Source: CATOSD01 sp965226695
GTDB taxonomy: Bacteria > Chloroflexota > Dehalococcoidia > Lucifugimonadales > CATOSD01
Length of the DNA stretch: 64,000 nucleotides
Direction of reading: 5' to 3'
Assembly (NCBI GenBank): GCA_965226695.1
Contig: OZ245405.1
Coordinates: 434,001-498,000 of the forward strand
Both the position numbers and the translations under genes were made by a program. The notes under the pieces were generated by a model. The model had not been told where the DNA came from, made no database searches, and saw only the letters and a program-made list of their open reading frames with translations. Shown here piece by piece: positions 26,661 through 34,442 of the stretch; position 1 is the stretch's first letter, and every line of letters begins with the position of its first letter.

Positions 26661-27047
26661 CTACGTCTGGCGCGGCCCCGACGGGTCGAAGGCGTACCTG
26701 AGAGTGGAAATGAGGCGCTGCGAGACCTCCTGGGCCGGGCCCTCCTCGAGGCAGCGACCGAAATACTCCAGGAAGTCCGCCATTCCGTCCGTGAGCGCGT
26801 CCAGCGTCAGCGCCTCCACGGGCAGCGTTTCCGAGCGCAACGATATGGAGGTGTAGCCCTGACCCTGCGGCAGCTGTGTGAGGCTGAGTGTGTCGTTGCC
26901 CTGGCGAAACTCGTGCATGGACCGCATCCCGAGCCGGCCGCCGACCGACATCCGGTCGTAGCCCAGCCGCATCATGTAGTCGCAGAAGCCACGCTCGAAG
27001 ATGCTCGCGAAATGGTTGGGGATGGTTGCCTCGAACGTGTTTGCCAT
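26661..27047 (-). CDS. Hypothetical protein co-transcribed with the antiporter
   Basis: The 128-residue soluble-looking protein (MANTFEATIPNHFASIFERG.., ..YDRMSVGGRLGMRSMHEF..) starts 5 bases after the antiporter stop on the same strand, so it is probably the second gene of that operon. No signal peptide, membrane helix or known motif is visible. A regulatory or accessory role for the antiporter is a guess from position. Confidence 0.6.
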   Translation of the reverse strand: MANTFEATIPNHFASIFERGFCDYMMRLGYDRMSVGGRLGMRSMHEFRQGNDTLSLTQLPQGQGYTSISLRSETLPVEALTLDALTDGMADFLEYFGRCLEEGPAQEVSQRLISTLRYAFDPSGPRQT

Positions 27048-27051
27048 GTGC

Positions 27052-28365
27052 TCATTCTTTGGCGGCGTCTACGGCCCTCTGCGCGGAGCGGGTGCCGGGC
27101 CTTTCGTTCTTAAAAAGCTGCGAAAGTGCTATCGGGGCGAGTATGGTGGTGATCAGCGTCATCATGATCGTTACGCCGAACAGGGAGCTGCCTATCAGGC
27201 CGCTGTTGATTCCGATGCTCGCCATGATCAGCGCCACCTCTCCGCGGGGCAACATGCCGAAGCCGATTCTCGCTGCGCCGTGGTGGTTGAAGCCGACCGC
27301 CAGCGCCGGAAGCCCGCCGCCGAATACCTTGCCCACGGTGGCGAGGATGGTGAGGACAAGCCCGAACTGCCACACGGCGCCCAGAGCGTTCACGTCCACC
27401 ATCATGCCCGTCACCACGAAGAATACCGGCACCAGGAAGGCGTAAACGCCGTTGAGGGGCGTTTCCAGGCGGTGCGCCAGGTCGGTGCCCGACAGCGCCA
27501 GCCCGATCGAGAACGCCCCGATGATCATCGCGAGCCCCGCTACCTCGGCCAGCACCGCCGCGGCGAACGCCAGCCCCAACGCCAGGGCCACGGCGGCCCC
27601 GCTCACGTTGAAGCGGCTGATCAGCTTCGAGATGTGCTTGGACAGTAGCACGCCGGCCACGGTCAACACTATCCAGAACCCCAGCGTGCGCGCCGCGATC
27701 AGGCCGGTGGACTTCAGCGAAAGCTCGCCGCTGGCGCCGATGCCCACCACTATTGTCAGCATGATAATGCCCAGCACGTCGTCCAGCACCGCCGCCGCCA
27801 GCGTGGTGACCCCCTCCGGTGTGTCCAGCCGCCGCAGGTCGCTCAGCACGCGGACCGTGATGCCGATCGACGTGGCCGTGCAGACGGCGCCCATGAACAG
27901 CGCCTCGATGTCGCCGAAGCCGTCGGCGTAGCCCAGGGCCACCGTCGCCCCCGCGCCCAGGGCGAAGGGCACAACCACGCCGCCCAGGGCCACCACCGAC
28001 GCCGGGCCCGAGTAGCGCAGAAACTGCCTGAGGTCCGTTTCCAGTCCCGCCATGAAGAGCAGCACGATTGCGCCCACCTCGGCGGTCGAGTGCAGCACCT
28101 GTGTGATCGGGACGGCCATCTGGTGGTCGGCGTCGCCCCCTGCGTAATAGAAGAGCGGGCCGATGTAGGGCAGGTCGATTCCGCCCAGGGCGAACGGGCC
28201 TATCAGGATGCCCACGCTCAACTCGCCGATAACCGCCGGGATTCGCAGGAACCGCTCCGCTACTTCCCCGCCCAGCTTGGCGGCCACGAGGATTATCGCC
28301 AACTGGGCGACGAACATTGGGACGGACTGGGCATCGGCATCCAACAGTAGATCACCCTGCGGCAA
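27052..28365 (-). CDS. CPA2-family Na+(K+)/H+ antiporter
   Basis: The 437-residue integral membrane protein has about 12 hydrophobic segments. It opens with VAQLAIILVAAKLGGEVAER and carries RIPAVIGELSVGILIGP, as in the KefB/NapA group. TAAVLDDVLGIIML contains the paired Asp expected in the ion-binding unwound helices (DD in LDDV). There is no C-terminal RCK/TrkA-N domain, so it resembles NapA/GerN-type exchangers more than KefB/C. It would exchange Na+ or K+ for H+. The 128-residue gene follows it. Confidence 0.9.
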   Translation of the reverse strand: MPQGDLLLDADAQSVPMFVAQLAIILVAAKLGGEVAERFLRIPAVIGELSVGILIGPFALGGIDLPYIGPLFYYAGGDADHQMAVPITQVLHSTAEVGAIVLLFMAGLETDLRQFLRYSGPASVVALGGVVVPFALGAGATVALGYADGFGDIEALFMGAVCTATSIGITVRVLSDLRRLDTPEGVTTLAAAVLDDVLGIIMLTIVVGIGASGELSLKSTGLIAARTLGFWIVLTVAGVLLSKHISKLISRFNVSGAAVALALGLAFAAAVLAEVAGLAMIIGAFSIGLALSGTDLAHRLETPLNGVYAFLVPVFFVVTGMMVDVNALGAVWQFGLVLTILATVGKVFGGGLPALAVGFNHHGAARIGFGMLPRGEVALIMASIGINSGLIGSSLFGVTIMMTLITTILAPIALSQLFKNERPGTRSAQRAVDAAKE

Positions 28366-28677
28366 GCGTTAGAATAGGCGGAGGCGCCGCCCGAAAGGCG
28401 GCCACGATATTATATCATAGCCCGAAAACGGCTTTGGGCGGCGCGGCTTCTCCCGCCCGCAACTGGGGCGGGAGAAGCCCAAAAGAGCGGGCATCGCTGC
28501 TATGGCAAATCAAAAGGACATGTAAAGTGCTTGACATCGTATAACGCAAAGTGCAATGATTATGCCGCCGTGAGAGACGCCGGGATTCTCGGCGTCGGCA
28601 TTGCTTGAAGTACCGCAAATCTGGCAATGCGCCGTGACTATCGCGCGGCCTTGTTTCATTATCTCATAGGGGGTCCA
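28366..28677. other. Intergenic region with hairpin and promoter-like box
   Basis: GGCTTCTCCCGCCC (28445-28458) pairs perfectly with GGGCGGGAGAAGCC (28466-28479); no T-run follows, so its role is unclear. TTGACA at 28531-28536 may be the -35 of the collagen-like gene 2, with a weak -10 around 28555-28563. The start codon at 28678 follows GGGGGT. Confidence 0.45.
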
Positions 28678-29670
28678 ATGAGAGTGCGTTATCCAGCGAA
28701 GGGTGTTGCCTTAGCCCTGATATTTTCCCTGTTTTCCATCCTGGTACTTGTAGCTTGTAGTGGGCCCCAGGGCGAGCCTGGCCTGCCCGGCCAGCCCGGA
28801 TTTCCGGGCAATTCCGGCCCGCAGGGTGTCGATGGCGAGTCCGGCCAACCCGGACTGCCTGGAAACCCCGGCAACTCCGGCAACCCCGGCCCGCAGGGTC
28901 CGGAAGGCCGAGAAGGTCTGCAGGGTCTCCCCGGTGAGCCCGGTGTGTCGCCTGGGGCGAAGCTCATGGTGAGCAGCGGCGTCATGTCGGTTGACGAGCC
29001 ACTGAGCATAGCGGGCTCCGGCTTCATTCCGGGTGAGCCTGTGACTCTCGTACTGGTGATAGACAACATCGTCAGCTACGTAGTTGGAGGCCGCACCGCT
29101 GAGCAGCCGACAGCCAACGGTGCGGGCGCATTCGCGGTCAGCTTCGACTCCATCAGGGGCGAAGGCCGCGGCGAGCGCGGCGCGCTGGAGCGTGCCCCGG
29201 GCGTCAGGACGATACGCGCCGAGGGTGATGACGGCAGCAGAGCAAGCGCGCCAGTGACGATCAGCCGCGTGGACGCGCCCGTGACCTCCGTCTCCACAAG
29301 CCTCAGCGTCACGGCGGAGACCGTGCTCGTCCCGCCAAAGGGCGAAGAGGATTTGGCGGAAGACGAAGAGCCCATGACCAATCTTAACGTGGTGATTACG
29401 ACCACGGGAGCAGGGTTCACGCCCGGCGAAGCCGTGACGCTCACCATACTCAACATGACGCCCGGCGCCGATAAAATCCTGGTCGGCGACAAAGTCAACG
29501 ATTCCGGCGCGTTCCAGTTCACCACCACACTGAGTGGAGCCGCAGACGTGCCGGACACCCTATGGGAGGATTTGTCCATGCCCATAGAGCCCGGCGTCTA
29601 TACCATCCTCGCCGAAGGCGGCAGCGGCTCCGAGTCCACCGGCGCCTTGGTGGTGCAAACGCTCAAGTAG
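28678..29670 (+). CDS. Collagen-like lipoprotein 2 with Ig/IPT-like head
   Basis: The 330-residue protein has a lipoprotein signal (MRVRYPAKGVALAL.., lipobox LVAC) and a short collagen stretch of about 20 Gly-X-Y triplets (GEPGLPGQPGFPG type). Two beta-sandwich modules follow, each with a G(S/A)GFxPGEPVTL motif resembling IPT/Ig-like repeats (SGSGFIPGEPVTLVLV and TGAGFTPGEAVTLTIL). I start it at 28678 because genes 3 and 4 begin with the same MRVxxxxK sequence after GGGTCCA or GGAGTCAA. It is the first of three tandem paralogues and ends in a strong terminator. Confidence 0.9.
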   Translation: MRVRYPAKGVALALIFSLFSILVLVACSGPQGEPGLPGQPGFPGNSGPQGVDGESGQPGLPGNPGNSGNPGPQGPEGREGLQGLPGEPGVSPGAKLMVSSGVMSVDEPLSIAGSGFIPGEPVTLVLVIDNIVSYVVGGRTAEQPTANGAGAFAVSFDSIRGEGRGERGALERAPGVRTIRAEGDDGSRASAPVTISRVDAPVTSVSTSLSVTAETVLVPPKGEEDLAEDEEPMTNLNVVITTTGAGFTPGEAVTLTILNMTPGADKILVGDKVNDSGAFQFTTTLSGAADVPDTLWEDLSMPIEPGVYTILAEGGSGSESTGALVVQTLK

Positions 29671-29704
29671 GCTCTAAGCCTCCGACAACTGAATAGCTCG
29701 AACG

Positions 29705-29737
29705 AAGGCCCTCGCGGCGCAGCCGCGGGGGCCTTTT
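29705..29737 (+). terminator. Intrinsic terminator after collagen-like gene 2
   Basis: AAGGCCCTCGCGGC and GCCGCGGGGGCCTT form a long stem around a 3-base loop, followed by TTTT. A near-identical hairpin follows gene 4 at 31888. Confidence 0.8.
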
Positions 29738-29827
29738 GCGTTTGCGGGTGGGTGGGGCCACGTCGATCAGGATTGTACGGCAAGCCCGGAATGGCATAAG
29801 CTGTCGCATAATCCGGCAGGGGGTCCA

Positions 29828-30790
29828 ATGAGAGTGTGTTATCCAGCGAAGCCTGTTGCCCTGGTCCTGATACTCTCCCTCTGTTCCATTCTTGTACTCG
29901 TAGCCTGTTCAACACCCGCCGGTCGGGGTCCGCCCGGTCTGCCTGGCCTGCCTGGCCTGCCAGGCAACCCCGGCCCGCAGGGTATCCCTGGCGAGCCCGG
30001 CCTGCCCGGGCTACCCGGAAATCCGGGCAACCCAGGCAACCCCGGCCCACAGGGTCCGCAAGGCCCACAAGGGCCGCCGGGCCTTCCGGGCAAAGACGTC
30101 CTGTCGCCTAAGGTGACGATTTTGGTGAGCAGCGGCGTCATGTCTGTAGACGAGCCCCTCAGCATAAGCGGCTCAGGCTTCCTGCCGGGTGAGCCTGTGA
30201 CGCTAGTGCTGGTGATCGACAACATCGTCAGCTACGTAGTTGGAGGCCGAACCGCTGAGCAGCCGACAGCCAACGGTGCGGGCGCATTCGCGGTCAGCTT
30301 CGACTCCATCAGGGGCGAAGGCCGCGGCGAGCGCGGCGCGCTGGAGCGTGCCCCGGGTATCAGGACGTTACGCGCCGAGGGCGAGGACGGCAGCAGGGCC
30401 GCCGCGCCGGTGATGATAACCAACGCGAACGCGCCCGTGGTCTCTGTCGCCAGCAGCTTGGTGGCCAGTTCCGAGGGCGAAATCAACGCAGAGACCAACG
30501 GCATCGATGTGACGATCACGGCCACGGGCGCTGGGTTCATCCCCGGCGAGGCCGTTACAGTCACCATAGTTAGCCTGGCGGACGGCGCCGACAAGATACT
30601 GGTTGGCGGCGCCGCCAACGACTCTGGCGCTTTTTCGCTGTCGGCGACGCTGGCCGGACCGACCCCGACTGGGGGCAGTGATCCGGCGATGCCTATCGTG
30701 CTGGGCGTCTACACCGTCCTCGCGGAGGGTGCCAATGGCTCTGGCGCGACTGGCGCCCTCGTGATTCATTACAGGTGGTTGCCGGATTGA
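29828..30790 (+). CDS. Collagen-like lipoprotein 3 with Ig/IPT-like head
   Basis: The 320-residue paralogue of gene 2 starts MRVCYPAKPVALVL, with lipobox LVAC, then about 18 Gly-X-Y triplets rich in GLPGLPG and GPQG. Two Ig/IPT-like modules follow (SGSGFLPGEPVTLVLV, TGAGFIPGEAVTVTIV). From about 30220 to 30358 the DNA is nearly identical to 29070-29206 of gene 2, far more than the flanking parts, suggesting recent gene conversion. The upstream GGGGGTCCAATGAGAGTG context is also shared. No terminator hairpin is seen after it, so transcription may continue into gene 4. Confidence 0.9.
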   Translation: MRVCYPAKPVALVLILSLCSILVLVACSTPAGRGPPGLPGLPGLPGNPGPQGIPGEPGLPGLPGNPGNPGNPGPQGPQGPQGPPGLPGKDVLSPKVTILVSSGVMSVDEPLSISGSGFLPGEPVTLVLVIDNIVSYVVGGRTAEQPTANGAGAFAVSFDSIRGEGRGERGALERAPGIRTLRAEGEDGSRAAAPVMITNANAPVVSVASSLVASSEGEINAETNGIDVTITATGAGFIPGEAVTVTIVSLADGADKILVGGAANDSGAFSLSATLAGPTPTGGSDPAMPIVLGVYTVLAEGANGSGATGALVIHYRWLPD

Positions 30791-30878
30791 GCAGAGAAGC
30801 TCGTAGCGCGGGCCCATTTGGGACTGCTCGGCAGGCCCAAAATGGCGCGAGGCGTTCCGCAAAGTCATGTGGAGTCAA

Positions 30879-31852
30879 ATGAGAGTACGGCGTCTAGTGA
30901 AGGGTGTTGCTTTAGCCCTGGCAGTTTCCCTGTTCTTCGTCGTCCCCCAGTGGTATTACTGCTATTACTTTTCCTGCTAGCTGCGCTGGGACCTTGTACA
31001 GGGCCTCAGGGTGAGCCTGGCCTGCCCGGCCTGCCAGGAAATCCCGGCGACCCTGGCCCGCAGGGCGAGTTTGGCATCCCCGGACTTCACGGTGCGCCCG
31101 GCGAACCGGGCAAGCACGGTCAGCCGGGTCTGCAAGGCCCGGAAGGTCCGCCAGGCCCTCCGGGCGAAGACGGCCTGCGGCCCGAGGCGGCGATCATGGT
31201 GAGCAGCGGCGTCATGTCGGTGGACGAACCCCTGAGGATAGCCGGCGCCGGCTTCCTGCCGGGTGAGCCTGTGACTCTCCTGCTGGTGATCGACGACATC
31301 GTCAGATACATCATTGGAGGCCGTACAGCCGGGCAGCCGGTCGCCAACGCGGCGGGCGCATTCTCGGTCAGCTTCGAATCCATCAGGGGCGATGGCGGCG
31401 GAGAGCGCGGCGCACTGGAGCGCGCACCGGGCATCAGGACGATAGGCGCCGAGGGCGAAGACGGCAGCAGGGCAAGCGCGCCCGTCTACATCACCAGCAT
31501 AAACGCCCCCGTCACCTCCGTCCTCAGCAGCTTGGTGGTCGAGGCCGAGACCGTGCTCAATTGGGAGGCCACCGGCCTCGACGTCCTGATCACGGCAACC
31601 GGCGCTGGGTTCATTCCCGGCGAGGCCGTGATGATCACTCTAATCGACGCGAAGCCTGGCGCCGACAAAATCCTGGTCGACGGCACCGCCAACGGCTCCG
31701 GCGCGTTTTCGTTGTCGGCCACGCTGCACGGAGCGGTACCGGCCGAGGGTGCCGATCCAGAGATGCCCATCGAGCCGGGCGTCTACACCCTCCTCGCCGA
31801 GGGCGGCGGCTCCGAGTCCACCGGTGCCCTAGTGGTGCAGACGCTCAAGTAG
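30879..31852 (+). CDS. Collagen-like lipoprotein 4, signal peptide frameshifted
   Basis: The third tandem paralogue keeps the collagen stretch (GEPGLPGLPGNPGDPG..) and both Ig/IPT-like modules (AGAGFLPGEPVTLLLV, TGAGFIPGEAVMITLI). The paralogous start is ATG 30879 (MRVRRLVKGVALALAVS) after GGAG, but that frame hits TAG near 30978. The mature protein is in another frame, which runs open from 30818 and contains a hydrophobic stretch (VVLLLLLFLLAALGPC) with a Cys after it. One indel around 30935-30955 explains this. Unless it is a sequence error, export would depend on the poorer upstream start at 30818. Confidence 0.75.
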
Positions 31853-31887
31853 GCCCTGAGCCTCCGGCAACAGAATAATTCCGAACG

Positions 31888-31920
31888 AAGGCCCTCGCGG
31901 CTGCGCCGCGGGGGCCTTAT
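31888..31920 (+). terminator. Terminator-like hairpin after collagen-like gene 4
   Basis: AAGGCCCTCGCGGC and GCCGCGGGGGCCTT form the same stem as the hairpin at 29705, here followed by AT rather than a T-run. Confidence 0.65.
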
Positions 31921-32050
31921 GCGTGGTGGTCGAGAGTGCTGCCGGCTTAGGCTAACCCGGTCGGGAAGGCACCGGGGACACTTTCGCCCAAATGGCGAGT
32001 GGTGTAACATCCGAACATACCGCAGGCAACGCAAAGACAAAGGAGCAGCT

Positions 32051-32236
32051 ATGGGAAAGATAGGAGGTGGAGGCCTCTTCGTAGCCGGACTGGCCCTGGT
32101 GATAGTGGGGGCGATTCTTCTGACGCCACTAATCGACGCGCTGATAACCATTCTCGCCTGGCTCCTACTCATCGTCGGCGCCGTTGTGGGAATCATCGGG
32201 CTGGTACAGATCTTCTCATCAGGTGACGACTACTAG
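32051..32236 (+). CDS. Small membrane protein upstream of pspA
   Basis: The 61-residue protein has two hydrophobic helices separated by a short turn (GGLFVAGLALVIVGAILL and ITILAWLLLIVGAVVGIIGL) and an acidic tail SSGDDY. It starts at ATG 32051 after AAGGAG. Position before pspA suggests a membrane anchor or stress sensor for PspA, as small helical proteins do in other Psp/Lia systems; this is inference. Confidence 0.65.
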   Translation: MGKIGGGGLFVAGLALVIVGAILLTPLIDALITILAWLLLIVGAVVGIIGLVQIFSSGDDY

Positions 32237-32296
32237 CGCGGCCCCAGATGCAAAGCGGGCGCTACGGGGCGATACAGGCCAACCGGAGGAACAACT

Positions 32297-33034
32297 ATGG
32301 GAATGCTTTCCAGGATGTCGACGATAGTGAGAGGCAAGATGAACCGCCTCATGGACGCGGCGGAGAATCCGGCGGAGTCGCTGGACGTCGCCTACGACAA
32401 GCAGATGGAGATGCTGCGCAACGTCAAGCGCGGCGTGGTGGAGATGGTGACGGCCAAGCGGCGGCTCGAACTGCAGGCCGCGAAGGTGCAGGAAAACGTC
32501 GCCAAGCTCGACAGCCAGGCCAGGCAGGCGCTGGCCGCCGGACGCGAGGACCTTGCCCGCGTGGCGCTGCAGCGCAAGCAGGCGTCGCTGACGGAGCTCG
32601 ACGGGCTCGACCAGCAGATCGCGGGACTGGAGTTGGAGCAGGAAAAGCTCACCCAGGCCGAGCAGCGGCTGCAGAGCAAGGTTGCCGCGTTCCGCTCCAA
32701 GAAAGAGGTCATCAAGGCGCAATACAGCGCCGCCCAGGCCCAGGTGCGCATCGGCTCCGCGCTCTCCGGTATTTCCGAGGAGATGGGCGACGTCACCCTG
32801 GCCGTCGAGCGCGCCGAGAACAAGACCGAGCAGATGCGCGCCCGCGCCGGCGCCATCGACGAGCTGGTCGATGTAGGCACGCTGGACGACTTCACCGGCA
32901 GCACAGACCCGCTGGACCGCGAGCTCGCCCAGATCACCGCCGCGCAGACCGTGGACGACGAGCTGGCCCAACTCAAGGCGTCGCTGCCCTCCGGCGGCAC
33001 GCGCGACGCCCTGCCCGGAGGTGAGCGGCGATGA
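32297..33034 (+). CDS. pspA: PspA/IM30-family membrane-stress protein
   Basis: The 245-residue protein is an almost continuous coiled coil. Family features are MLSRMSTIVRGKMNRLMDAAENP at the N-terminus, the YDKQMEMLRNVKRGVVEM stretch, and helices to about residue 190 followed by a short acidic/Gly-rich end. PspA/Vipp1 proteins are ESCRT-III-like and bind damaged or stressed membranes. Its stop overlaps the ATG of the PspAA gene by 4 bases, so the two are translationally coupled. Confidence 0.93.
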   Translation: MGMLSRMSTIVRGKMNRLMDAAENPAESLDVAYDKQMEMLRNVKRGVVEMVTAKRRLELQAAKVQENVAKLDSQARQALAAGREDLARVALQRKQASLTELDGLDQQIAGLELEQEKLTQAEQRLQSKVAAFRSKKEVIKAQYSAAQAQVRIGSALSGISEEMGDVTLAVERAENKTEQMRARAGAIDELVDVGTLDDFTGSTDPLDRELAQITAAQTVDDELAQLKASLPSGGTRDALPGGERR

Positions 33035-33309
33035 TAGTACGCATACTCACCGAGGGGCAGTACAACCTGCCGGGCGCGTTCATCGACGACCTGAACGCCA
33101 TAGACAACGAACTGGTCGAGGTGGTGGAGTCGGGGGACCGCGAGACTTTCGATCGCACGCTCAAGCGAATGCTCGACCTGGTGCGGGAGAACGGCACACC
33201 CCTGGCCGTGGACGAGCTCGTCGAATCGGACCTCGTCCTCCCGGAGCCGGACATAACGCTGGAGGAGGCGGGCGAGCTGTTCGTCGGCGAGGGCCTGGTG
33301 CCTGGCTAG
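33031..33309 (+). CDS. PspAA-domain protein
   Basis: The 92-residue protein (MIVRILTEGQYNL.., ..VDELVESDLVLPEPDITLEE.., ending VGEGLVPG) matches the small PspAA domain family that accompanies PspA in many bacteria. It lacks membrane segments. ATGA overlap with pspA supports a PspA-PspAA complex. The molecular role is not established beyond that association. Confidence 0.85.
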   Translation: MIVRILTEGQYNLPGAFIDDLNAIDNELVEVVESGDRETFDRTLKRMLDLVRENGTPLAVDELVESDLVLPEPDITLEEAGELFVGEGLVPG

Positions 33310-33371
33310 AGGGCATTAAGAGTCCCTTCTCCCTCGAGGGAATCGCCCTCTAACACCAGAAAGGTGCCACA

Positions 33372-34034
33372 GTGTCGCAAAACAACCATGCGGCGGCCCA
33401 GCCCGAACCGCAAGACAGGGTCCAGTGGATATACTCGTCCAGAGGGGTCGAGGAGCTCGCCGAACGCTACGACAAGTGGGCGGCCGAGTATGACGCCGAC
33501 CTGCTGAACGACTTCGGTTGGGTCGCGCCGCGGCAGGCCGCCGACGTGTTCCGGCGATACGTCTCGAAGGACGCTCGCGTGCTGGACGCGGGCGCCGGAA
33601 CGGGGCTGGTGGGTGAGCAGCTCAAGCGGCGCGGTTATACCCACGTCGAGGCGCTCGACCTCTCACTCGGAATGCTCGAAGAGGCGCGCAAGAAAGAAGC
33701 CTACACCGCGTTCCACCAGATGACCCTGGGCGAAACGCTGGACTTCCCTGACGGCGCGTTCGACGCGACGATATGCGTCGGAGTGCTCACGCTCGGGCAC
33801 GCCCCCGCCCGCTCGCTGCACGAGCTGGCCCGGGTGACGCGGCCGGGCGGCCACGTGGTGTTCACGCTGCGCCCGGACGTGTACGAGAAAAACGGCTTCA
33901 GGGAGGTCCAGGACGAACTGGCCGCGACCGGCAGATGGGCGTTCGAGGAGTCCACCGAGACCCTGGCTTCCCTGCCGAAGGGCGAGCCCGACGTGCTGTT
34001 CCAGGTGTGGGTGTACCGGGTGGGTCGTAGCTAG
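33372..34034 (+). CDS. Class I SAM-dependent methyltransferase
   Basis: The 220-residue protein has ERYDKWAAEYDADL, then motif I LDAGAGTGLVGEQL (about residues 71-84), an acidic post-I residue in ALDLSLGMLEEA, and RVTRPGGHVVFTLRP. It resembles the METTL27/WBSCR27-like group of small-molecule methyltransferases. The substrate is unknown. The GTG start follows AGAAAGG. It lies 60 bases after the Psp genes, possibly in the same transcript. Confidence 0.85.
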   Translation: MSQNNHAAAQPEPQDRVQWIYSSRGVEELAERYDKWAAEYDADLLNDFGWVAPRQAADVFRRYVSKDARVLDAGAGTGLVGEQLKRRGYTHVEALDLSLGMLEEARKKEAYTAFHQMTLGETLDFPDGAFDATICVGVLTLGHAPARSLHELARVTRPGGHVVFTLRPDVYEKNGFREVQDELAATGRWAFEESTETLASLPKGEPDVLFQVWVYRVGRS

Positions 34035-34064
34035 TTGTCAGTAGTTCAGTAGTCAGTCGTCAGT

Positions 34065-34105
34065 GGCGCGGACGCCGCACCACGAACTGAAAACTGACCA
34101 CTGAC
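34065..34105. repeat. 41-bp direct repeat, left copy
   Basis: The 41 bases begin GGCGCGGACGCCGCACCACG and end ACTGACCACTGAC. They are identical to 34402-34442, and the two copies bracket the HicB-like gene. Confidence 0.85.
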
Positions 34106-34117
34106 CTCTATAGGCAG

Positions 34118-34339
34118 TTACGGGGAGGCCTGATAGATGGCCGGGCGATAGCGCGGTGGGGGTACGGGCTTCCCTTCCTCTTTGGCGACTTCTATCCACA
34201 GCGCCTTTGCCCTCTCCACCTCTGAAACCGCCTCCCCTGGGCTGTCCCCAAACGCGGAGCAATACTGCAAGTCCGGAATGTCCGCCACGTAGCATCCATC
34301 CTCTTCGCTGTAGAAGACGTTGATGTGGTAGTCCTTCAT
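34118..34339 (-). CDS. HicB-family antitoxin-like protein
   Basis: The 73-residue protein reads MKDYHINVFYSEEDGCYVA then DIPDLQYCSAFGDSPGEAV, the partial RNase H-like fold of HicB antitoxins, ending PPPRYRPAIYQ. I start at 34339 rather than an ATG six codons earlier, because the family usually begins just before this beta strand. No HicA toxin frame is seen on either side within the repeats, so it appears solitary. Exact 41-bp repeats bracket it. Confidence 0.8.
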   Translation of the reverse strand: MKDYHINVFYSEEDGCYVADIPDLQYCSAFGDSPGEAVSEVERAKALWIEVAKEEGKPVPPPRYRPAIYQASP

Positions 34340-34401
34340 TCTAGTCCACCGATTCATAGCAGGCGCTTACGATTCAACTACGACCCCCTGAACCCTTGAG
34401 A

Positions 34402-34442
34402 GGCGCGGACGCCGCACCACGAACTGAAAACTGACCACTGAC
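34402..34442. repeat. 41-bp direct repeat, right copy
   Basis: It is identical to 34065-34105 and overlaps the last base of the GMC oxidoreductase stop codon. With the other copy it frames a 296-base segment carrying the HicB-like gene. Confidence 0.85.

Noticed and set aside
28445..28479. Terminator between antiporter and collagen-like gene 2
   Set aside because: The stem is perfect, but the flanking genes diverge here and no T-run follows on either strand.
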